This document shows positions 1 to 6,744 of a stretch of DNA of 64,000 nt, one piece after another. The position numbers and the translations under genes are program-made. Under the pieces are notes generated by a model. It was not told the origin of the DNA and made no database searches. It saw only the letters and a program-made list of their open reading frames with translations. The DNA comes from Akkermansiaceae bacterium UBA5689 (GTDB taxonomy: Bacteria > Verrucomicrobiota > Verrucomicrobiia > Verrucomicrobiales > Akkermansiaceae): positions 4,498 to 68,497 of the forward strand of contig DIHT01000165.1 in assembly GCA_002420305.1 (NCBI GenBank), given 5' to 3'. Each line of letters opens with the position of its first letter. The first letter of the stretch is position 1.

Positions 1-1
1 T

Positions 2-2383
2 CCAGTAGAGGTTCCCGCAGCTCCTGCTGTTCCTCCCCCGGGACTCGTGCCGCCTGCTCCTGGTGAAAACCCCATCAACCCGGAACCTCAGGACCCTGTT
101 CCTGCGAAGGCCAAACCAGTGGCTGATAATGCACCCGATCCAAACCAGCCAGCCCAGTTGAATGCAGCGAACCTGAATGGTCAGGATATTGCAGACCTGT
201 ATTTCACTTACACAGGGAAGAAAGTCCTTGTGAGTCAGGAGGCCTCTGCGGCAGAGGTGTCTTTTATTGTCCCGGGGCAAATGACTTATGCTGAGGCAGC
301 AAGAGTAATCGAAAAGCGCCTCGTGATGGAGGGGCTTGAAATTGTTCCCGACGATGATGATCCAAGCTTCGTCAAGCTCGTGCTCGCTAACTCGGCGACC
401 AGTGGCCCGAAACCTCTTGGTCCTCCGGTTGGTGACGATATTGATCAGCTGGAAGGGAAGGTGTCCGCCGATGGTTTTGTGACCTACGTGATGGCGCTAA
501 CGTATCTCAAACCCGATGACGCACTGCGGGCGTTCCAATCTGTGGTTCAGCAGTTTGGCTCGGCGGGAACCGTCGCGGCTATTCCGAATGCGGGCTCCGT
601 TGTTATCTCTGGTAATCTGCCTCTCGTTCGGATGCTGGTGGAATTGAAGGAGCGCATTGACGTTCCATCCGCACAGGTAGGGACTAAATTTGTGGAGGTG
701 ACCTTTGCTGATGTGGAGGACTTGGCAGCACGGTTAAATGAAATTTTTAACAGCCAGAGCCAGAACAGTAACGCCACCGCAGGGGTGCGCAGGACGACAA
801 GTAATCCTGCAAATCCTGCTGCGCCACCATTGCCGGCTGCTGCTGCTGCTGCTGCCGCTGGGAATGCCGCTGCGAATGCCGCGGGCGGATCGTCCTCAGC
901 GGGGGAGGATACCCCGATCAATATCATCGCGCAGCCGAGAACGAGTCGTATTTTCCTGATGGGCCGCCCGGTGGACATTCTCTTCGTAGAGGGTTTGATC
1001 GCAGACTTCGATGCGCCGAGTTCCAAGCGGAACTTCCTGCGTAAGAAGTTGAGGTATCTTCCTGTAACTGAGTTCATCCCCGTAGCTGCGGATGCGCTTG
1101 AGAGGACCCTTGAAAGTGCAGTGGGGGGAGCGGGGGCAAGTTCACGGCGTTCTACCGGAACAACCGGCCGGACCAGTGGAACAAGCAGTCGCCGGACCAC
1201 CGGGACCAATACCACGGGTCGCTCCAACGTTGGGACTGGAGGAACTGGAGGAGGTTCCCGTGCACAACTCGCTCAGCAGGATATTCAGACTGCGCCAGAA
1301 TCAATTCTCATCGGTAAGACGTTGCTGGTGGGAGATAACATTTCCAACAGCATCGTGGTGAATGGTCCTCCGCACCATATCGAGATCGTCCAGAGTCTCG
1401 TCGATGAGCTGGACCAGCCGTCAGAGCAGGTAGCGATCACGGCCGTCTTTGCGCGTTATGATCTTGGTAAGGATCGTAGCTTTGGAGTGGACCTGGGTCG
1501 CTTGCTGACCGGTGACAGTGATTTCAGAGGCGCTTTACAGAATCGAAATGGGGTTCCCTCGGTGATTGACCCTAATACCCTTCTCGATTTCAACTCCCTT
1601 CTTGGTGCTCCGGGAGCTGCCGCAGGTGGGCTTTCGGCATATGCTGTCATCGGTGACAACTTTGGGGTGTTCGTGAATGCGTTGGAGAGTAACCGAAACT
1701 TTACCGCAATCTCACGCCCAACGATTTTCACCACGAACAATGGCGTGGCGAGGATTAGTTCTGGTTCGCGAATCGCGGTTCCAACGAGTACTTTCCAGGG
1801 TGGAACCCAAACCGGGTTCTCAACGAATGTGGAGTTTCGTGATATCGTTCTCGAGCTGGAAGTTCGGCCGTTGGTGAATTCGGAGGATGAGGTAACTCTT
1901 GAGATCTCTCTCGTGAGGGACAATATCGGAGAGAACCGGGCTATTCAGGGATTTGGAGAAGTGCCCGACATCGATACCGATGAAATCTCCACCAGAGTAA
2001 CAGTGCCTAACCGGTCGACGATTGTTCTTGGAGGTCTGATCACGGAGTCTGACACCCGGACAGGGTCAGGGGTTCCGTTCCTTAGTTCGATCCCGATTCT
2101 CAACAAGTTTCTTGGAGTAAACAGCAAGGATATTCTTCGCGAGGAGTTGGTGATTCTTATTCATCCGTCAATTCTTACGGATCCGTCCGAGGTGGCGGCT
2201 TACCAGAAAGCGTTTGATTCAGATAGCAAAGTTGCTCCAAGAGCCCGCGCTTCGGTCCAGAAGGGTGTTCTGCCGCCACGTGGGGCGCTGACGCCTGACG
2301 ACACCGTAAAGAAAAAGACTGCCCCAGGCAGCATGATGACATCACCCGCGCATCGTGCCATGCGGAAGAAGAGTGGACGTTAG
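2..2383 (+). CDS. GspD/PilQ-type secretin, 5' end outside the window
   Basis: This is an outer-membrane secretin subunit that would form the multimeric exit channel of a type II secretion or type IV pilus system. The frame is open to the window edge, so the start and any signal peptide are missing; numbering here is from the in-frame GTG at 47. An N0-like domain lies at about 43-110, ring-building N1-N3-like repeats at about 135-460, and the secretin core at about 465-712. The core contains VPNRSTIVLGGLI (653-665) and VPFLSSIPILNKFLG, both characteristic of the family. Two low-complexity inserts break the N domains: an Ala-rich one (about 236-285) and a Gly/Ser/Thr/Arg-rich one (about 359-406). 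No other secretion or pilus gene follows downstream, so the choice between GspD and PilQ roles stays open. Family assignment is firm. Confidence 0.9.
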   Translation, partial: PVEVPAAPAVPPPGLVPPAPGENPINPEPQDPVPAKAKPVADNAPDPNQPAQLNAANLNGQDIADLYFTYTGKKVLVSQEASAAEVSFIVPGQMTYAEAARVIEKRLVMEGLEIVPDDDDPSFVKLVLANSATSGPKPLGPPVGDDIDQLEGKVSADGFVTYVMALTYLKPDDALRAFQSVVQQFGSAGTVAAIPNAGSVVISGNLPLVRMLVELKERIDVPSAQVGTKFVEVTFADVEDLAARLNEIFNSQSQNSNATAGVRRTTSNPANPAAPPLPAAAAAAAAGNAAANAAGGSSSAGEDTPINIIAQPRTSRIFLMGRPVDILFVEGLIADFDAPSSKRNFLRKKLRYLPVTEFIPVAADALERTLESAVGGAGASSRRSTGTTGRTSGTSSRRTTGTNTTGRSNVGTGGTGGGSRAQLAQQDIQTAPESILIGKTLLVGDNISNSIVVNGPPHHIEIVQSLVDELDQPSEQVAITAVFARYDLGKDRSFGVDLGRLLTGDSDFRGALQNRNGVPSVIDPNTLLDFNSLLGAPGAAAGGLSAYAVIGDNFGVFVNALESNRNFTAISRPTIFTTNNGVARISSGSRIAVPTSTFQGGTQTGFSTNVEFRDIVLELEVRPLVNSEDEVTLEISLVRDNIGENRAIQGFGEVPDIDTDEISTRVTVPNRSTIVLGGLITESDTRTGSGVPFLSSIPILNKFLGVNSKDILREELVILIHPSILTDPSEVAAYQKAFDSDSKVAPRARASVQKGVLPPRGALTPDDTVKKKTAPGSMMTSPAHRAMRKKSGR

Positions 2384-2506
2384 GCTAAGCCCCGGATAGT
2401 TCAGCTTTTTGTCCTATTGTGGATGGTTATTCAGCCATCTCGCACGAGGCGCTTGCCATGTGGCCCCGGAATCGCTTCATTAGCGCCCCAGCAAAATCCC
2501 ACCTCC

Positions 2507-3904
2507 ATGGCCGACCAATCCCCTCAAGAATCGAGTCCTGTTGAAATATCAGTAGCGGACCTCCCCAAGAATCTTGGGGATCTAGTTCTCAAGGCAGATG
2601 CTGCCATTGAGCAAAACAATTTGGGCTATGCGGTGAAAATTCTTTTGTCGGTTCTCAAGGCCGAGCCCGGGTTTGTTGACGGGCGAAAAAAGCTTCGTGC
2701 GGCGGAGATGAAAATCGCAGGACCGCCGAAGAAAAAGGGACTTTTCGGTGGAGGCGGAGCTGGAAAGTTGAAGGGAAAGGCGAAGAAGGATCCTGCGGGG
2801 ACGATTGATGACATCGAGAAGGAGCTGGAGAAGGATCCATACAATGCAGCTCTGAACGAGTTGCTTCATGATGTATCCTTTAACCTCAACATGCTCGATA
2901 CCGCGGCCTTCGCGCTGGAGACGATCCGAAGAGCAACTCCGGACAATACGAAACTTCTGCACAAATTGGCTCTGTTTTACGAGGCGCGGAACCTGCCCGA
3001 GGAGGCTGCCGCTGTTTACAAGGATATCGTGAAGGTTGACCCTACCGATACCGAAGCCGTGAAGGGTGAAAAAGACATGACGGCTCGGGCTTCGATGGCG
3101 CGTAGTCAGGATGCCTCTGGAGCTCTGGTCAAGAAGGATGACAAGGAGACGCTGGCACTCGAAAAGGCAGCCCGTGCCGCGATGACTCAGGATCAGCTTG
3201 AGGAAAGGCGAGACCAGCTGGTTCAGCAGTACAACGAAGACGTTAATAATTTCGACGTCGTCAAGAAACTGGCTGCTATCTACGAACAGTCAGAGGACTG
3301 GGCGATGGCCCAGCAGATGTATGAGTGGGCTCATACTCTTTCAGCGGGTGATGCAGCCCTTAAGATGAAGTCCAATAACATGAAGGACCGGGCTGGAGAG
3401 GAAGAGGTGCGTGTGCTGGAGGCCCGAGTTGAAGAAAATCCCGACGATGAGGAGGCTCAGGCGGCCCTTGACGAGTATCAGCAGACCCGGGCAGCCGCCC
3501 AGGTAGATGAACGTCGTAAGCGGGTAGAGCAGAACCCGACGGATCCGCAATTACGGTATGATCTAGGCCAGGCTCTCTACCATGCAGGCGAATACAGTGA
3601 CGCTATTCCCCATCTCCAGCAAGCGACCCGCAACCCTCACATTCGAACAAGGGTGCTGCTGCTGCTTGGTAGAACATTTGATGCTAAAGGTATGAGCGAC
3701 ATGGCCATCAAGCAGCTATCAGATGCTAATTCGGAGCTGACGGTCATGGATAAGACCAAAAAGGAAGTTCTCTATGAACTTGGGTTGATTCATGACAAGG
3801 TGGCGAGTAAGGATGACGCGCTCAATTGCTTTAAGCAAATCTACGAGGTGGACTACGGTTACCGGGATGTTGCTCATCGAGTGGAGTCCTCTTACTCCAG
3901 CTAA
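2507..3904 (+). CDS. Tetratricopeptide-repeat protein, cytoplasmic scaffold of unknown role
   Basis: This is a 465-residue protein built largely of TPR-like helical pairs, for example the stretches around YNAALNELLHDVSFNLNMLD, AAVYKDIVKVDPTDTEA and LRYDLGQALYHAGEYSDAI. TPRs mediate protein-protein contacts; no enzymatic domain is visible. A Lys/Gly-rich linker (KKKGLFGGGGAGKLKGK) separates the first repeat from the rest. No signal peptide or membrane segment is seen. The frame extends upstream to a TTG at 2417, but that segment is Arg/Pro-rich and unlike the protein, so the ATG at 2507 is preferred. It lies 123 nt after the secretin gene on the same strand and may be co-transcribed; a link to secretion is only inference. 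Confidence 0.75.
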   Translation: MADQSPQESSPVEISVADLPKNLGDLVLKADAAIEQNNLGYAVKILLSVLKAEPGFVDGRKKLRAAEMKIAGPPKKKGLFGGGGAGKLKGKAKKDPAGTIDDIEKELEKDPYNAALNELLHDVSFNLNMLDTAAFALETIRRATPDNTKLLHKLALFYEARNLPEEAAAVYKDIVKVDPTDTEAVKGEKDMTARASMARSQDASGALVKKDDKETLALEKAARAAMTQDQLEERRDQLVQQYNEDVNNFDVVKKLAAIYEQSEDWAMAQQMYEWAHTLSAGDAALKMKSNNMKDRAGEEEVRVLEARVEENPDDEEAQAALDEYQQTRAAAQVDERRKRVEQNPTDPQLRYDLGQALYHAGEYSDAIPHLQQATRNPHIRTRVLLLLGRTFDAKGMSDMAIKQLSDANSELTVMDKTKKEVLYELGLIHDKVASKDDALNCFKQIYEVDYGYRDVAHRVESSYSS

Positions 3905-3931
3905 GGAAGCAGGCTGCCTTCGCGCAGGCTT

Positions 3932-4546
3932 CTAGAACTCGTCCACGGCATCTACACAAAATCGTGACCACGACTCTAGATTGTCGTAAAGAGGCCCCTT
4001 GAGATCCTCGGCGCTTTTGAACTGGAGATCGGAGAGTGCGTCTTCGCGTGCTTGCGCCTCCCTGCTTTCGAGTTCGAAAAGGTGAACAACTCCGAGGTGA
4101 ACACGGCCCACGGGGTTGCTGTCGTCATTGAGAAGAGCCACAATCCGCTGTCTTGGTTGAGACGGCAGAATAATTTCTTCATCGATTTCCCGTGCCACAC
4201 CGGCGACGTAGGTTGCATGGCCCAGAGGGTCGTTCCTCTCGTCGACTGGATTGATGTGCCCTCCAATTCCTAGTGATCCCTGAGCATGGAGCCTGCTCTC
4301 CCCGCCAGACTTTCCACGGACGTAGTGGAGGTAATGGTCTCCAAACCGGAAGATGGAATATGGAATGATCTGTTTGAAGGCGGGGTCCTCCTCCGCAGCT
4401 TCCCGATCCATGAAGAAGTTATTGGCAGGGTCCAACAGAGTGGGGATGTAGTGATCTGTTTCGGTGGTCAGACCTTGAAAGGATCCGAGGCCATCAAAAA
4501 GTTCACGTGGAACCACTAGGATTTCCTCCCCGTCATATTTGGACAT
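3932..4546 (-). CDS. Nudix-like predicted phosphoesterase (COG4112-type)
   Basis: This 204-residue protein resembles the COG4112 group of MutT/Nudix-related predicted phosphoesterases, with the group's KQIIPYSIFRFGDHYLHYVR core and GSLGIGGHINPVDE. The REIDEEI part of a Nudix box is present, but the segment between the Gly pair and this motif does not fit the canonical spacing, so substrate and even catalysis are unproven. The ATG at 4546 (MSKYDGEE) is preferred over an in-frame GTG at 4555. It converges with the TPR gene. A weak bulged hairpin in the 27-nt gap (AAGC...CTGC, loop CTTCGC, GCAGGCTT) might serve as a bidirectional terminator. Confidence 0.75.
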   Translation of the reverse strand: MSKYDGEEILVVPRELFDGLGSFQGLTTETDHYIPTLLDPANNFFMDREAAEEDPAFKQIIPYSIFRFGDHYLHYVRGKSGGESRLHAQGSLGIGGHINPVDERNDPLGHATYVAGVAREIDEEIILPSQPRQRIVALLNDDSNPVGRVHLGVVHLFELESREAQAREDALSDLQFKSAEDLKGPLYDNLESWSRFCVDAVDEF

Positions 4547-4640
4547 GCGCCACACTGTGGCCGAAACGTGGTGATTCGAACTCCTAAATCAGAGACTGGA
4601 TGGGAACAGCTGTTAAAAAGTCGCGAATCTTCCCAGTTCC

Positions 4641-5162
4641 TCATCGCTGGTTTACAGACGCAGAATTGACGAGCTCGAGAACTTTCCCGTCATTATCTTC
4701 AGCAGCCCAGACGTGACGAAGAAAATCAGCCGGGTGAATGCCATGTTCACGAAGGAATTTACGATCTCCGCCACAGCAATACATAATGTCAGGGTCAAGT
4801 TCCCCCCGGAGTTTTGCTCGGGCTTTAGTCAAGACCCGGGGAAGGTAGGCGATTTCTCCCAGGGTGTCTCCGAAAGACGGAAGATCTTCTCTCGTGATTT
4901 GGTGGTCACTGAGTTGGCCATTCTGGACGACATGAAGGTAATCGCGACGAACTGCTGTAATCAAGAGAGCGGTGCTGGGCGCAGGGGCGCTTTCGTCGAC
5001 ATGGTCTTCAACAAAGTCAAATAGCTCCCGAGGCTTGCAGCCGATGCCTTTGAGGAATTTTAGATCGTCTTCGCTGTAATACCTCTCGAAGTCGGTATTG
5101 CCGCTCCGGTAGAGTTCGACACAGCGGTCAAAAAGTTCAGTAAACTGTAGGTCCCAAGTCAT
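4641..5162 (-). CDS. DUF5069-family protein of unknown function
   Basis: This small soluble protein (173 residues from the chosen ATG) has the features I associate with DUF5069: an N-terminal MTWDLQFTELFDRCVELY, a central LPRVLTKARAKLRGEL, a Cys-Gly motif (MYCCGGDRKFL) and a C-terminal HPADFLRHVW. Such proteins are common in Verrucomicrobia and their function is unknown. The frame runs 24 nt further to an ATG at 5186, but MTWDLQF matches the expected family start better. No signal peptide or transmembrane segment is visible. It sits in a same-strand run with the Nudix-like gene and mntR, with gaps near 100 nt, so co-transcription is possible but not shown. Confidence 0.65.
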   Translation of the reverse strand: MTWDLQFTELFDRCVELYRSGNTDFERYYSEDDLKFLKGIGCKPRELFDFVEDHVDESAPAPSTALLITAVRRDYLHVVQNGQLSDHQITREDLPSFGDTLGEIAYLPRVLTKARAKLRGELDPDIMYCCGGDRKFLREHGIHPADFLRHVWAAEDNDGKVLELVNSASVNQR

Positions 5163-5277
5163 GTCTCTGCTCAGTTGAGGTCTCAAAGATCAATCTGTCA
5201 ACCATGGTAGCTACGGGAGACACAGAAGAATGGAGAGAGCGGTGATTTTCGGACAGGGCAAGACCAGCCGATTCGAA

Positions 5278-5712
5278 TTATTTGCCGAGTCTCTTGAGGA
5301 CCTGCCGGCGAAATTCGGGAGTCTCCCGGAGGGTTTCAGTAACAGCCCGCAGCGCGCTGAGGGTCGCTCTCGAGACGTGATGCTCCATTCCCTCCACGTC
5401 TCTGTAGATAGTATCTTCGTCGATGTCAAAAATCCGGAGGAATTCGGTCAGGAGCTCGTGACGGTCAATGATGGCTTTTGCGATTTGCTCGCCCTGCGGG
5501 GTCAAGGCTGTGCCACGGTATTTCTCGTGTTTAACAAGACCCTCTGAGTCGAGGCGCTGAAGCATGTTAGTAACACTGGCCTGAGAGATGCCAAGGCGCT
5601 GAGAGATGTCCACTGGTCTGGCGTATCCCTTCTCCTCTATGAGGTTCAGGATTTGCTCGAGGTAGTCGTCCTTGGCGACGCTACCACTGGTTCTGGAAGC
5701 ATGGGAACCCAC
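5278..5712 (-). CDS. mntR: Manganese-responsive transcriptional regulator MntR (DtxR family)
   Basis: This 144-residue metalloregulator has a winged-helix DNA-binding domain (about 15-75) followed by the DtxR-type dimerisation helices. It aligns by eye with Bacillus MntR along its length, including KYRGTALTPQG and DVEGMEHHVS. Residues expected to bind Mn(II) are all present: Asp16, Glu19, His85, Glu107, Glu110 and His111. No C-terminal SH3-like domain is present, as in MntR and unlike DtxR/IdeR. MntR represses Mn uptake genes when Mn is ample, but no mntH or mntABC is nearby, so its targets are elsewhere. The start is a GTG; no in-frame ATG precedes the DNA-binding domain. Confidence 0.9.
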   Translation of the reverse strand: MGSHASRTSGSVAKDDYLEQILNLIEEKGYARPVDISQRLGISQASVTNMLQRLDSEGLVKHEKYRGTALTPQGEQIAKAIIDRHELLTEFLRIFDIDEDTIYRDVEGMEHHVSRATLSALRAVTETLRETPEFRRQVLKRLGK

Positions 5713-5778
5713 TGAGGCAGGCTAACTGGGTATTTCGAAGCACGCACGGAATTTCCCGAGAATTCGTGGGGAGGGCCT

Positions 5779-6627
5779 CTAACGGGCTCCGGGGGGGGCA
5801 GAAGATTCAATCAATAACTCATCGGAATACAGATCGCTGTTGGATGCCTGAAATTCTGCTTTCAACCTTACTTTCAAGGCGCTGAGGTCGAGGAGTTCCC
5901 AGCTGAGAAAGGTCCATTCTCCATCTGTTCCATCATGTGAAAAACCAAGAAGGAGGTGATGGGCATCGTCTGTGATCTTGGATGAGCCACTTGAGCCAAT
6001 CTTATAGTAGAAGCTCCTCAGGGTAGATGCACGGCTTTTAGCCTCGTAGAGTTTGGGATCGAGATAAGCAATTGTTCCAGATTCCACGTGTTCGATACGG
6101 AGATCCGGATATCCACTACGTTGTTCTCTTCCCTCACCCGTCTCAGGAATTGAGCAGAAGAGGTCCTGATGAGCGTCAATCTGCTCTCGAAGGGTATCTT
6201 CAAAGAAACGTGAGCCTTCGTTAATCCGGCGGAGGCCCCTGAGAGGGGACCCCTCTCCGCTATGAATTTTCATTGCATGATCAGCAGCCTCCCGGATTGC
6301 TTTTAGGATGACCAATGAGGCAGGGTTCTCCTTATCAAAGGGAGGTAATTTCTTTCCCGTCGAATTTTCGACGAGGCGGTCAAAGGGGAACCGGCGCTCT
6401 CCGAGTTCCGGGGTTCGAAGGATAGCAATAAGATTCTGGCTCTCGCTCGTTACCTGCTGCGCAGCGGCCTTCCTTTCGGCTTCCTTGCGGCTGGCAAAGC
6501 GACCGATTTCGAATGAGCCAAAAGCAACAAGAAAGAGCACACCGGGTGCGATCAATAGCAGACGCTCGCGAGGGGTCATCAGGGCAATCATCTCTGGGAA
6601 CGCCTTAGGAGGCAAGTAAGGTGACAT
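5779..6627 (-). CDS. Unrecognised membrane-anchored protein divergent from clpB
   Basis: I do not recognise this protein of about 282 residues. Its N-terminus has one hydrophobic segment (LLLIAPGVLFLVAFGSF), consistent with a signal anchor placing the rest outside the cytoplasm. This is followed by a charged Arg/Lys/Glu/Ala segment that may be a short coiled coil, and then a soluble domain containing FYYKIGSSGSSKITDDAHHLLLGFSHDG. Possible starts are ATGs at 6669, 6627 and 6579; 6627 is chosen provisionally because the hydrophobic segment follows closely. The open frame to 6843 overlaps clpB and is not used. It is transcribed away from clpB and shares the short region containing the inverted repeat at 6690-6711, so a shared control element is possible. 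Confidence 0.55.
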   Translation of the reverse strand: MSPYLPPKAFPEMIALMTPRERLLLIAPGVLFLVAFGSFEIGRFASRKEAERKAAAQQVTSESQNLIAILRTPELGERRFPFDRLVENSTGKKLPPFDKENPASLVILKAIREAADHAMKIHSGEGSPLRGLRRINEGSRFFEDTLREQIDAHQDLFCSIPETGEGREQRSGYPDLRIEHVESGTIAYLDPKLYEAKSRASTLRSFYYKIGSSGSSKITDDAHHLLLGFSHDGTDGEWTFLSWELLDLSALKVRLKAEFQASNSDLYSDELLIESSAPPGAR

Positions 6628-6689
6628 GAGACAAATCGACCCGACATGCTGTCCCGCTTCGCGGGTCATGGTGTCCCTTTGTTGATATG

Positions 6690-6711
6690 ATACCCTTAGA
6701 ATAGAGGGTAT
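6690..6711. promoter_or_regulatory. Perfect 7-bp inverted repeat between clpB and its divergent neighbour
   Basis: ATACCCT and AGGGTAT flank an 8-nt spacer (TAGAATAG), 34 nt before the clpB ATG. The geometry (two short arms, 8-nt spacer, upstream of a heat-shock gene) resembles a repressor operator. The arm sequence is not that of CIRCE (TTAGCACTC-N9-GAGTGCTAA), so HrcA is not indicated. An RNA hairpin in the clpB leader is the alternative. Confidence 0.4.
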
Positions 6712-6744
6712 TCCTGATGGACCGGGAATTGCGACAAGCGCTTC

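Noticed and set aside
547..1227. 226-codon minus-strand frame opposite the secretin
   Set aside because: Shadow of the secretin's low-complexity Ala/Gly/Arg inserts.
3905..3931. Bulged hairpin between the convergent TPR and Nudix-like genes
   Set aside because: Short interrupted stem without U-tract; mentioned in the Nudix entry but not called as a terminator.
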